In this document: positions 26,264 through 34,848 of the stretch, piece after piece
How positions within the stretch are numbered: the stretch's first letter is position 1
Layout of the letters: every line of letters starts with the position of its first letter
The notes under the pieces: model-generated
Databases searched by the model: none
What the model was told of the DNA's origin: nothing
Seen by the model: the letters and a program-made list of their open reading frames with translations, nothing else
Position numbers and translations under genes: made by a program
Assembly (NCBI GenBank): GCA_036937835.1
Contig: CM072878.1
Location: 7,203,001-7,267,000, forward strand
Direction: 5' to 3'
Origin: Pampus argenteus
Taxonomy: Eukaryota > Chordata > Actinopteri > Scombriformes > Stromateidae
DNA: 64,000 nucleotides

Positions 26264-27188
26264 GCAACAACAACAGCAACAGCAACAACAACAGCAGCAG
26301 CAAATGGGAGTAAATCATAGCCAGTTCCAGCAGCCACAGCCACCACCACAGGGGCAGGGCTACATGGGACAGCCTGGAATGCAGCCACCTCCAGTTGGAG
26401 GACCACCTGGAGGCCCACCGCTTGGTCCTCAGCAGCCTGGTGGTCCCCAGGGCCAGCAGGGACAAGGTTATCCAGGCTCTGTAGCGCAGCAGCAGGCCAC
26501 AGCTGCTCTACAGCAGAGGCTCCAGCACCACCTCCAGATGCAGCAACAGAATGCCATGGCTGGTCTGCCAGGAGGTGATGCAGGGCCAGGTGGAGGCGGT
26601 GTAGGAGGTCCTCAACAGCCACCTCAAGGCCCTCAGCCCAATCAAGGTGGCCCACCACCTCCATCTTCTCAGGCCCTTCTCCAACAGGCCCTCCATCAGA
26701 GGCTGCTCCAGCAGCAACAGCAGCATCTTGGTCCTGGGGGGTCACCAGCTCAGCACAGCAATCCCATGAGCCCTCAGCAGCCACAGCAGATGGCCCAGTC
26801 CCCTCACCCACACCTGCAGGGCCAGCCACTGCCCACATCCCTGGCTAACCAGGTGCGATCCCCACAGCCCTCCCCCAGACCCCAGTCCCAGCCGCCACAC
26901 TCCAGCCCGTCCCCGCGCATGCAGCCCCAGCCCTCCCCACATCACATCTCCCCCCAGATGCAGACGGGCTCCCCACACCCGGGCCACCTGAACCAGCACC
27001 ACCCGGGTATGGTGCAACAGCAACAGTCAACGACCCAGCAGCAGCAACAGAACTCTATGGAACAGTTTGGGTCAGACCAGAACATGCTATCTCAGCTGAG
27101 TGGCATGGTGGGTCACCATGTGCCGGGGGGCAACAGTCAGGACCCGCTGGGCCAGAACATGAATCACAACCCTTTAGACATCATGTAG
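1676..27188 (+). CDS. ep300: Histone acetyltransferase p300 (30 coding exons, 2837 aa)
   Basis: Nuclear lysine acetyltransferase and transcriptional coactivator. Coding exons: 1676-1769, 3777-4372, 5721-5900, 7545-7845, 8290-8403, 8506-8748, 9253-9358, 9509-9637, 9799-9916, 10039-10222, 10512-10589, 11267-11349, 11544-11696, 12103-12612, 13009-13266, 13426-13618, 14217-14335, 16154-16393, 16601-16689, 17747-17827, 18899-18955, 19214-19291, 19780-19847, 20250-20400, 21138-21398, 21580-21745, 22169-22336, 22436-22597, 23008-23289, 23937-27188. All junctions are GT-AG and phases add to 8514 nt. Domains in order: N-terminal receptor-interaction segment, TAZ1 (~332-428), KIX (~567-653), bromodomain (~1114-1233), RING/PHD (1234-1357), HAT (1358-~1735), ZZ, TAZ2 (~1797-1880), IBiD (~2326-2374), Gln-rich tail. 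It is called p300 rather than CBP because the N-terminus (MADNVLESGPPSAKRPKLSS), KAVSERIVHDYK and NSTSNESTD segments fit p300. Human p300 is 2414 aa; most of the excess is low-complexity tail. Whether this is the ep300a or ep300b paralogue cannot be decided here. Confidence 0.96.
7668..8400 (+). other. ep300: ep300 TAZ1 (CH1) zinc-finger segment, exons 4-5
   Basis: Residues ~332-428 begin at DPEKRKLIQQQ and carry the His/Cys ligands of the TAZ fold (LLLHAHKC, CNLPHC, HMTHC, CVC-type clusters through KNCTRHDCPVC). TAZ1 binds transactivation domains such as those of HIF1A and CITED2 in the mammalian protein. The domain is split by intron 4 (7846-8289) at a phase-1 junction, CQ|VAHC. All zinc-ligand clusters expected from human p300 are present. 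Confidence 0.93.
9575..10125 (+). other. ep300: ep300 KIX domain, exons 8-10
   Basis: Residues ~567-653 read GMRKSWHEDITQDLRNHLV through IYKIQKELEEKRRTRLQKQ, nearly identical to the human KIX domain. In mammals KIX binds phosphorylated CREB, MYB and MLL. It is spread over three exons (9509-9637, 9799-9916, 10039-10222), with phase-2 and phase-0 junctions. Confidence 0.93.
10860..10905. mobile_element. Tc1-type inverted-repeat relic in ep300 intron 11
   Basis: ACCAGTCAAATGTTTGGACA followed by CACCTTCCCATT resembles the terminal inverted repeat of a Tc1-like element common in fish and frog genomes (typically CAGTCAAAAGTTTGGACACA). Only one end is visible; no transposase or partner repeat is seen nearby. 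Recognition is from memory of the repeat family. Confidence 0.5.
12418..12462 (+). repeat. ep300: Polyglutamine tract in ep300 exon 14 (15 Gln)
   Basis: Fifteen consecutive Gln codons in the Pro/Ser/Gln-rich linker between the KIX domain and the bromodomain. It is coding and in frame. The long open frames on the opposite strand are shadows of this repeat. Confidence 0.95.
14217..16393 (+). other. ep300: ep300 bromodomain, exons 17-18
   Basis: Residues ~1114-1233 start at IFKPEELRQALMPTLESLY and end at GYCCGRK. The acetyl-lysine-binding Asn is present in WLYNRKTS (N1198 in this model). Intron 17 (14336-16153) is 1.8 kb and contains a 25-T run (14423-14447) and an (ATG)n tract (15985-16013). 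The 3' splice site CAG at 16151-16153 is followed directly by DYFDIVKNPMDL. Confidence 0.94.
16601..19847 (+). other. ep300: ep300 RING/PHD (CH2) region, exons 19-23
   Basis: Five short exons encode residues 1234-1357: FEFSPQTLCCYGKQLC, YHFCEKCFNEIQGESVS, INKEQF, CNDCGRKMHQICVLHHD and FVCDNCLKK. The Cys/His spacing matches the discontinuous PHD with inserted RING that packs on the HAT domain of human p300. The introns between these exons are T-rich and contain no recognised gene. Confidence 0.92.
17631..17655. repeat. (CCCTG)5 pentamer repeat in ep300 intron 19
   Basis: Five perfect CCCTG units about 90 bp upstream of exon 20, within a pyrimidine-rich stretch. Confidence 0.85.
20435..20468. 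repeat. (TG)17 microsatellite in ep300 intron 24
   Basis: Seventeen TG units starting 35 nt after the exon 24 donor, close enough to act as an intronic splicing element. Confidence 0.9.
21537..21562. repeat. Possible retroelement 3' tail in ep300 intron 25
   Basis: AAATAGATAGATACTTTATT then AATCCC resembles the ATAG-repeat plus CTTTATTGATCCC tail seen at the 3' ends of fish non-LTR elements. It lies only about 17 bp upstream of exon 26. No element body is visible, so this is a weak call. Confidence 0.3.
23937..24330 (+). other. ep300: ep300 ZZ and TAZ2 (CH3) zinc fingers, start of exon 30
   Basis: The ZZ finger spans the exon 29/30 junction (YTCNECKHHVETRFHCTVCE then DYDLCITCYNTKGHEHKM). 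TAZ2 follows at residues ~1797-1880 with CQCRNANCSLPSCQKMKRV, HTKGCKRKTNGGCPICKQL and CCYHAKHCQENKCPVPFC. In mammals TAZ2 binds p53, E1A and other activators. Sequence identity with human is near complete in TAZ2. Confidence 0.94.
25449..25541 (+). repeat. ep300: Polyglutamine tract 1 in ep300 exon 30
   Basis: Eighteen Gln codons (mixed CAG and CAA), one Met, then twelve Gln codons. The CAA interruptions normally slow repeat instability. The tract lies N-terminal to the IBiD. Confidence 0.97.
25652..25795 (+). other. ep300: ep300 IBiD/NCBD module
   Basis: Residues ~2326-2374 (SALQELLRTLRSPSSPLQQQ through PQLMAAFIKQRASKY) match the nuclear-coactivator-binding domain that folds on binding SRC/p160 coactivators and IRF3 in mammals. 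A 12-bp tandem repeat begins just 3' of it. Confidence 0.92.
25800..25895 (+). repeat. ep300: 12-bp minisatellite encoding (VPGG)8 in ep300
   Basis: Eight tandem 12-bp units, each coding Val-Pro-Gly-Gly. Two synonymous unit types occur: A (GTCCCAGGAGGG) and B (GTCCCAGGTGGT), in the order A A B B A B A A', where the last unit is an A/B hybrid. The array lies in frame two residues after the IBiD core and before PVPTGG. As I recall it, human p300 has a Pro/Gly/Gln linker here but no such tandem repeat. The mixed unit order suggests expansion by slippage or unequal exchange. Confidence 0.97.
26229..26303 (+). repeat. ep300: Polyglutamine tract 2 in ep300 exon 30 (25 Gln)
   Basis: Twenty-five consecutive Gln codons with CAG and CAA mixed, following FRELLMRRHL. 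Human p300 carries a much shorter Gln run after a similar RQQM segment, so this looks like a lineage expansion. Confidence 0.97.
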
Positions 27189-27330
27189 GAATTCTACTTA
27201 ACGTGTCAAGTTGAGCTGAAAAAGCTTTGTGATTCTTCGCACAAACTGCACTCACCCAGGACAGTGTTATTGTTATTACTTAGCCTTTCTTTTTTTTATA
27301 CTATTATTAAATGTTATTTAAAATGTTTTC

Positions 27331-27336
27331 AATAAA
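27331..27336 (+). terminator. ep300: Proximal poly(A) signal of ep300
   Basis: Canonical AATAAA about 145 nt after the stop codon. It would yield a very short 3' UTR. The downstream sequence is TG/GT-poor, so usage is uncertain. Confidence 0.45.
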
Positions 27337-28116
27337 GATGCATTGAACTGAACTTCCTATGGGAGATGAACAATAAATCAAGCAGTCGTTAAATAAATTA
27401 GAATTAATGAATTGTAAGTTATTGCTGTTAATATATTTTTTTGCCAATTGTGGACAAAGAGGGGGATGGTTTCTTTAGCCCCCCACCCCCCCACCTCCAC
27501 CTCTTGCAGAATACAAGAAAGGTAATATTTTCAGGGTTTGGGGGTAAATAGGGGTACTTGCCTTTTTTTAAGAAATGTTTTTAAGATTTTAAAAGTGGTC
27601 AAGAATTAAAGAGGAAATGATTTAATGCAAAGAACTTTTTTTATGTCTCCCCCACCATTCATTCAGTCTATTTCTGTTCTACAGAGTGATGTGGATTGTT
27701 ATTAATGTAAATCCAAACATGATGCATATCTAACTTTTTAAATGTTTGGGTTTGCTTTATTTATTGGTTTTTTTTTTTCGGGGGCGGCGTTATGTACCCT
27801 AAGACTGCTACAATTCGTATAGAAATATATTTTTGTTATTGACTGTTAAGATGGGGATAGTGGATATTTGTCTTTAGTTGGGTCTGTCCAGGTGGGAATA
27901 ATGAAATGTCAGTGTTTTTTTTGTTGCAGTTATTGAGGGCCTGCTGTGAGTTTGAGGTGTTGAACGGACACATCGTGATGTCCCAGCCAGCTTCTGTAAC
28001 GGACATCTGTCATGCTGGAAGGGACGCTTCCCTCGCAAACATGCAAGCCTTCTCCCTAAAATGTGTGTGCACTCCTTCCTTTAAAGACACTTATTATGGA
28101 GCAGTGGAGGCTTTTT

Positions 28117-28136
28117 GGGGGGGGGGGGGGGGGGGG
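28117..28136 (+). repeat. Run of 20 G in the ep300 3' UTR
   Basis: Twenty uninterrupted G on the transcribed (sense) strand. In RNA this could form a G-quadruplex. Homopolymer length may be unreliable in assembly. Confidence 0.85.
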
Positions 28137-28525
28137 TTCATACCTGTGTGCCTGTAACTTTTTGAGTACATGGGCTGGGATGTGAAAAAAAATGAGCGGG
28201 GTGGGCTCCTTTTTAGTGTTTTTAGGATTCCACTGTTTGGAGTAAACAGGATATTGATCCAAATGAACTGTGTTGCACAGAAATGAGGAGAAAGGAGGAG
28301 ATAGGAGCAGTCAGTCTCCGTCTCTTTCTGCCTCATCCCCTTTGCTGCTTCCCTTGGACTTTAAATCCCTCCTGCTGCTCCTCCTCCTCCTCCTCCTGCA
28401 GGGGGATGTTGCTCTCCCCAAACTCCATCCTCTTTATCTTTCTTCTAAGAACTTTGGGAGTTTAATTTAATATTTTTTACTGTACAAAGGAAACACAAAC
28501 TGTGGACTCAAATACTGTTTTTTAT

Positions 28526-28531
28526 AATAAA
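28526..28531 (+). terminator. ep300: Distal poly(A) signal of ep300
   Basis: Canonical AATAAA followed within about 40 nt by a T/GT-rich stretch (GATGTGTCC...TGTGGTTGTTTGTG), the expected downstream element. This is the better candidate for the main ep300 cleavage site. Confidence 0.55.
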
Positions 28532-28560
28532 ATGAAAATTACCAATAGTGATGTGTCCTT

Positions 28561-29444
28561 CATGTGGTTGTTTGTGGGAAATATTTGGTGACTATTGAGA
28601 CACATTAACCCCTATTTTTCATATTACTATTAATATTACAACAAAGAATGAAAGAAGAGTTAATGTTTTGTTTGTTGTTTTTTACACTGATTAACAGAAA
28701 AAGAACTTTCACGTCAACGTGATCTGTTGAACAGCAACAGAAATGAAAGCGACCTCTGATGCTACAGCACACCTTTTAGTGCCTACACGTTTGGTTGTGT
28801 CAGTGTGCAGCGTTGAACATCAGCAGTTCTGGCTGAGTTACCTGAATAACTGCTGAACAAAACGTAGATTCACGTCAAATCTGACAACAGGAACATGTCT
28901 TAGAAAAAGAATTTAAATTTTGTTGTCAGCTAGTTTAGATCCCAAAGTCAAAAGAAGGTGAGCAGTAACGCACACACACACACTGAGTTCCTAGTTTATA
29001 GTGATCAGTACAGTATGGCCGCCTCTACCTCCCCCTGCAACATGTCACTAAAAAGACTCCTGCTCACATCTGTGTCCTGACATTTTCCAGGGTAAAAAGT
29101 GTAATTTTCCTTTTACCGGAACACTACCACACATTCAAAGGAGTATGTTTATAGCTGATGAATTGTAAATGATGTTTCTTGTTAGTGTCTACCCACACAC
29201 TCCAATCCTCCCTCCCACAGCTGCACACTAAAGACATACTGAGCCTATGAATCAGAGACTATTAACTTGCATTCAATGGCGTCAGTTACAGTAACTTGTA
29301 TGTTCTGGGAATGACACGCCCTCTAGTGGATGTACAAGGAAGCAGTAGTAATGGATGGAAAACACATTCAGTGGTAGAAATTTACTGTACCTGTTCACTC
29401 TTGGATACATTTTTTTTTAAACGTTAAATATGCTCCAGGAGGCA
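28561..29444. other. Intergenic region between ep300 and cbx7
   Basis: About 0.9 kb between the two convergent transcription units. Mostly unique A/T-rich sequence with a short (CA)n near 28973-28982. I see no gene or recognisable transposon. Confidence 0.5.
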
Positions 29445-29460
29445 GTTATTTTAGTACATA

Positions 29461-29466
29461 TTTATT
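29461..29466 (-). terminator. cbx7: Candidate poly(A) signal of cbx7
   Basis: AATAAA on the minus strand about 1.0 kb beyond the cbx7 stop. It would define a 1-kb 3' UTR that contains no other coding sequence. No closer minus-strand AATAAA was examined in detail, so this is a tentative choice. Confidence 0.35.
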
Positions 29467-30482
29467 GGAAATTCAGTCAAAATAAAAATTCATTTTCAGA
29501 GAGTAGACATGTTTGACAAAGAAAGACTGATTCAGACACATACTTGACATAAGTTAGTTTAGCTTATACGTGTGACATGCAATAAATAACAGCTCACTAC
29601 TGTCTGACCTAACGTACTGTACGCTTGCTTCCATTTGTACATTACCCTACACGGCGTTAACAGCAGCGGCGTAAACTGATACCTCCTCTTTTAGGATGCA
29701 CAAAGGCTAGTGAAAAGAGTAGACTATCAATTGGTAATACAAAAATAGAACCAGGTACTATTTCATACTTAAAGTAAAAAGACAGACCGACAACAAACAT
29801 AATTTTTTTTGTGCATCCCTCCTCCTTGAAACACAGAACTTCATCTGAACAGCGTGCATTAGTCCTCTCCTTTGTTTTATTTCTTTTGTGACAGAAATAA
29901 ACCTCTTCAGTACGACACAGGACTGGGCTTTGTGCACATCTGGCACAGACTGTTGGGGCATGCGGTTAACGCTGTGTGAACACTGGAAAAGAGCGACGTC
30001 TTTACAAAACATTATTCGTAAGAAATTGGAGCGATTGAAACATGCCCCGAGAACAGATCTGAGTGTTGAGACTGATGTCTGGAAAGCACTGAAGACGGCT
30101 GGAGAAAGTAGCTGCATGGAAGTAGTAATGTGGACTGTATTATTTTAGACTCGACTGGTGTCTCCTGCTCTCAGTAAACCCAGTGGCCCCAGGAAGGAAA
30201 CCTGCCACTGTGATCCATTTTCTCTGCTGGATTGCAATGTGAAAATTATTTTGAGCACATTTTTGGGGGAATCTGGCTTTCCTATCACTCCAAATAAATG
30301 AGCCACAATTATAAAATTACCACTCATTTTTTAGTCAAAGGCAATAATGTCTTCATTGAACTCAGCAGGAAACGAGTGTAGCTTTGTAAACATGAAGAAT
30401 TGTCTCACATATGCAACTATTTACATGTAGAAAATGAGTGGCAAGTCTAATTATGCTTATTTTGATCTCTCTTCCTCTTCAT

Positions 30483-33400
30483 TCAGTAGCCTTTAAAGAA
30501 GCCTTCAGCCACCGTGGCTTCTTTAAAAGTCACCGTCAAGGAGTTGATAGTCACTTCTGTCACAATCACCTTCCCAGGATGCTCTGCTTCAGCGGGATCA
30601 GTTTGACTGCCTGGTGTTGTCGTAGTAACGCTCTGATTGTCGCCTCTCACTTCCTCTCTCTGTGCCTCTACAGGCGAGCTGACGGGGGCGGCGTTACCTG
30701 CCGTCTCACTGCTCGCCTGAATGCTCACTATCACTGAGGTTTTGTTGTTTCTCTGGCAAACGCCGCCCTCATTTAGACGCTCCGATCCTGACTCCACGCC
30801 TTCCTCACCTCTGTCCCACTCTGACCTGTTGCCCACGGTAATGACATCCCCTGGTCCTGCCTCAGGCACAGAGGCGCTGTCCTTTGATTGGTCGCACACA
30901 AATATTTGGTTGAGTCTTATTTCAGACGCCCCTCCGCCTCCTCTGTCAGTCCACATCTTTGTGCCTACTGCTGTCAGGTTGGCCTCCACCTTCTCCTCTA
31001 TCTCCAAGTCCTGTCGCTCCAGCAGGGGAGGGGAGCTGCACTCGGATGGACCTTCAAGACAAAAACAGAATTTTTTTTGTTCATTTTTAATGGTCAAAAG
31101 TCATGACTGGGTGACTGGATATCTAAGTGACTGACTTAACAAACCGTATAAACTGTCTTCACGTCTCTCCTCAGTGGTACTCTCTGACTCCTGCTTCTCT
31201 TCTTCGCTGGTGCCGCCCCAGTCCTCCTCCATGGACTCCTCCTTCTTCCTTGGTGGACGGATGGGTTTGTTTGAGGGTCCATCTGGCCCACGTTTGGACG
31301 CCCTATACTTGCTCCTCCTCCTGGCTTGACGACAGTACATGCTGCCCCGTTCGCCCTGGTCCACATCTGTGCTCATGGAGCGCGTGAGGGAGAGGCGCAG
31401 CCGGGGCGGGGGCTTGTCCTGGACCTTGTGGGCACTGCGAAGGTCCATAGCAAAGATGTTCTAGGGCAGAAAGAAGATGATAAGTTAGGATTTTTTGTTC
31501 ATTTTTAAATGATGCAGACAACAGCTATAGTAAGTGTCCACAGTTCTGTCATCTGGGTTGGAGGTTTCGCAACTGGTGACACAAAATGTATTTGCTGAGC
31601 AACTTTTTCAGTAAACATGATCAACAAATTCCATCAAAAAAACAACAACAGTGAACTGATCAGAGAGCCACACTGTTACTGTTCTTTGACTACCATGGAC
31701 AATGTCCTTTTGAGAGCAATGGTGTCTGTTGATGCCACACCCATCAATCAAGAAAAACATATATCTTTTTAGCTGCATTGCGTTGGTGTTTTTGATGTGG
31801 AAACTGTTGTTGCTCAAAGTTCAGTGACCCACAATCCAAACCACACGCTGGGCCCAGACGGACAACAGAAAGTGAAACACAAACTGCTGTTATTAAACAG
31901 TGACTCACTCAATGTTTTAGGGGGGGGGGTTGTTTTTCCTTTCGTTTTTCAAATACTGTATGTTAGTAACAAGTTTTCACGTGTAAACTGAGTTAAATAC
32001 TGGCAGGGAATTTTTCCCAAGTGAAAAACATTGTTGATGTCATGGTGTCATCAGGGTTATCTTAGCTCGTTAAATACTTAACAGGCCGACATTACAAACT
32101 GTGGGCGTGGCTAGATTTTTAACCTGTATTTAAACAAATTTTGCAATGAGCAGTCAGGGTTAGTGAAGGTAATGAAAAGTGTTGCTACCCGCAGGACGAG
32201 CCTCCTGGGTCTGAGTCCTTTCCTGCGATAGGCCAGAGCTCTGACCTTCTCCTGACTGGGACACACGCACAGAGACAAAGTGACAAAAGAAAAACAGACA
32301 GTCAGAGACAGAACAAAAGGAACAAAAAAGTGCTTTGCAGGCATTCAAAAAGTCTTCTATGATTACTCACTTCTCTTCGTAGGCCAGGACTAGGCGAGGG
32401 TCCAAAATATTGTCCTCTGGTTCCCAAGTACTGTACCTGCCAACACACACACACACATTCAAATATTTCTTTCCTTCTATCCGTCTAGCTATCCGTCTAC
32501 ACAGGACAAGGAGCTTGGACATCAAGAAGCATATTTCGAAAAGGCCACTGAGTTTATATTGAAGGGATGAGGTCACTGGATGATGACTCAAGGCTTACTC
32601 ACTTTGGGGGCCATCCCTGCCATTTCAGTAGGTACTCCACATTACCCTGAGGAGAGAGGAGGGGAGGGGGCAGTTTAGAGGAGATGCAGCAGAGAGTTGA
32701 ATACATCCACACAACCTGCACTTCTAATTTGGTCCAGTGTGATGCAGAAGCACACTGCTGCTGCTGCTGCTGCGTGTGTAAGACACAGAGAAAATGAGGA
32801 CTGTAACTTTAAACCGGTAGGAGGGAGGGTCATGGACATTTATCTGCCTTTCAAATGGTGTTTTTCTGGAGGATGACGTCAATGACAGCGGGGCTGTTTG
32901 GCCTCCAAACAGCAGCTTTTCTCTGGCATCGCGGTGACGTGACCGCACATGGCTACAACGGGCCGGTTTCGACGATGCACGAGCTCTTTCTGGAACATTA
33001 CAGCGGGGTTTGGATAGGTGGGGCCACGGGAACATGTAAACAACGTGCTGTTGCGCAACGAGCAAGTCTCACCTCCGGAGCAATTATCACAGTCATCCCG
33101 AATGAAAAATACAAGTATACACTGTATTCCTCAAATACTCCACAGTCCGACGGCGAACGAAAACATCAAACGCAACGTATACTGTTACTATGACATTACA
33201 TCATACTAAACTTTACAATACACTACACTTCTAAGTTATTTTCAGGAATAGTATGCGCATAAATCAACAAGGGACACGCTGCCTTAGTATGTCCACATAC
33301 TCTGCGTTAGGAGCGCGAGCGCCTCAGTCCACAACGTCTCCACCGTAAATCGCGCGTCACCATCACACAGCAGTCGGTGACATTACGCAGCAGTTTCACC

Positions 33401-33857
33401 CAGATACTCCGCCGCTGCGACCAAACTGCGTAGCTCCCTGCGCACTAGTCCTGTATCCGTTTTCAGGATACACACCCCCTTTCAAACGTTTACTACAGAT
33501 GCGTAGGCTCCTGCAAAAACATGCTGCAGTATCTCAACCGCTGCACAGGAAGGTTACAGGATGGGTTGTGAAACAATGTTAAACTTTGGCGCAGCTACAT
33601 AAAATAATAGTTTAATCTTTTATGTCTTTTTTTTTTGCGTAAACTGTGGGGATACTGCGTAGCCTAGTTTTGTTGTGCATGGGAACAGAGGATGTTTCGC
33701 TGAGCGCTTAGCTCCGTTAAGCTAAAAAAGCACAGGGGAAATAAGTTATGTAAGTTACACGAAGTGTACGACTAGTGATCCTGCTTACCTTTCTGACTCT
33801 CTTCTTTGTTATTGACTCAACTGCAAACACTTGGTCACCTACTGATGACAGCTCCAT
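30483..33857 (-). CDS. cbx7: Chromobox protein homolog 7 (Polycomb, 376 aa)
   Basis: Nuclear PRC1 subunit that reads H3K27me3. Six coding exons (5' to 3' on the minus strand): 33857-33789, 32646-32603, 32436-32371, 32255-32189, 31460-31145, 31051-30483, totalling 1131 nt. The chromodomain covers residues ~10-60 with the aromatic cage F11, W32 and W35 (QVFAVESI, YLLKWQGW, YSTWEPEDNIL). A basic AT-hook-like segment follows (RRKGLRPRRLVLR), then MDLRSAHK, which is typical of CBX7. The last 28 residues (VTEVTINSLTVTFKEATVAE, then GFF) are the C-terminal Pc box that binds RING1. Human CBX7 is 251 aa; the extra length is an acidic Ser/Glu/Thr-rich middle (exons 5-6). Donors of introns 4 (GTAGCA) and 5 (GTTTGT) are weak, so those junctions are less certain. 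Confidence 0.9.
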
Positions 33858-34260
33858 CGCGGCACGCTGCTCCACACGCTCCAAAACAGAAAACAAACTG
33901 GGTCTTTGCTATTTTTCTCAAATAGCTGAAATAAAAATAGTTCAATAGGAGGTGAAAAAGCCGCTCGCTCCCGGTGTGAACACTTGTTTTGTGCGCTGTG
34001 TCTCTGCGCTGTGTCTCTGCGCTGTGTCTCTGCGCTTCCGTCTCACCAAAGTCCAGCTGCCTTCCTCTCTCACTTTTTAAAATCTGCGACACATCAACAC
34101 TGGACAACGCGCTGCTTAAGTCGGGCGCGCCCCCTTTCCATTGCGTAGGGCCGAGCCCCCAGAGCGTGCCCGCGTTCAAAAGGCCGCGCACGCAAATTGG
34201 AGCAGAGTGCAGAAGAGGGACAGGGGGAGGACGTAGGAGGGGCTACAGGACAAGGTTTTT
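33858..34260 (-). promoter_or_regulatory. cbx7: cbx7 promoter and 5' leader
   Basis: Comparatively GC- and CpG-rich sequence just upstream of the cbx7 start codon, consistent with a CpG-type promoter. It contains a three-copy 13-bp tandem repeat (33993-34031). The start codon was chosen because MELSSVGDQVFAVESI aligns with the human N-terminus MELSAIGEQVFAVESI without a gap. Confidence 0.5.
33993..34031. repeat. 13-bp tandem repeat, three copies
   Basis: Three perfect copies of GCGCTGTGTCTCT followed by a degenerate fourth (GCGCTTCCGTCTC). It lies about 136-174 nt upstream of the cbx7 start codon, within the likely 5' leader or core promoter. Confidence 0.9.
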
Positions 34261-34431
34261 GTGAAATTAAAGTGAGGGCTGAGAGTGGAAATTTTAGGTT
34301 TGTTAAAACCAATAAACACTGCTGCATTTTTTGTGATTTCTATATTTAAAATATTGTTTTAGTTCCAATAAAAAAAAGAAATCTCAATTTAGCTTTTGCT
34401 TACTTTCATTTGGGGGCAAACTTTAAAAACC

Positions 34432-34790
34432 TTTATTCTTCCTACTTTAAAGAAATAGTTTGAAATCTTGTTTGCTTTCTGGTGGAATTAGATGCCATGA
34501 CTGATACTGCTCTAATGTCTATGTGTAAAGTTACAGCCAGCAGCCAGTTAGCTTAGCTTAGCTTAGCTTAGCATAGCATAGCATAGCATAGCATAAAGAC
34601 AAAAAACAGAGAAACAGTCCAAAGGTAATTCACCACTTAACATGTTAAGTTGTCATTTTTACAATTTAGTTTTTGTACAGATTAATAACATATACAGCTA
34701 CTGGTAGGTGTATTTTTTTTAAACTTTTGGACAGAGCCAGGCTAGCTGGCTGTCCTATTTCCAGTCTTTATTATAAGAAGATAATCTTTA
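34432..34790. repeat. Probable dispersed percomorph repeat with pentamer array
   Basis: The order of motifs (TTTAAAGAAATAGTTTGAAA, AGCCAGTTAGCTTAGCTTAG, CACTTAACATGTTAA, TTTTTGTACAGATTAA, GACAGAGCCAGGCTAGCTGG) recalls an interspersed repeat frequent in perch-like fish. A tandem pentamer core lies at 34548-34595: TTAGC units passing into ATAGC units. Family assignment is from memory; boundaries are approximate. Confidence 0.5.
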
Positions 34791-34820
34791 TTTTTATTTA
34801 CTGCATGGACATGAGAGAGG

Positions 34821-34848
34821 TATCAATCTTAGGATGCTAAGATTGATA
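34821..34848. repeat. Perfect 11-bp inverted repeat (hairpin)
   Basis: TATCAATCTTA and its exact reverse complement TAAGATTGATA flank a 6-nt loop (GGATGC). It sits just right of the dispersed repeat and could be part of it. Confidence 0.85.

Larger units (their letters stand above)
27189..28560 (+). other. ep300: ep300 3' untranslated region
   Basis: A/T-rich sequence after the TAG stop, with no recognisable coding. Candidate poly(A) signals AATAAA lie at 27331-27336 (proximal) and 28526-28531 (distal). Use of the distal site would give a 3' UTR of about 1.35 kb, similar in scale to mammalian EP300. It contains a 20-G run at 28117-28136 and a (CTC)n tract near 28378-28398. Confidence 0.6.

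Noticed and set aside
24481..26838. Long open frames on the minus strand opposite the ep300 tail
   Set aside because: They are shadows of CAG/CAA and Pro/Gly-rich coding; they encode Leu/Ala/Val low-complexity runs with no homology.
1676..27188. CREB-binding protein (crebbp) instead of ep300
   Set aside because: The close paralogue was considered, but the N-terminus, KAVSERIVHDYK and NESTD segments follow p300 rather than CBP.
30483..33857. Other Polycomb chromobox genes (cbx6, cbx8, cbx2, cbx4)
   Set aside because: MDLRSAHK after the basic segment and the C-terminus VTFKEATVAEGFF fit CBX7 best.
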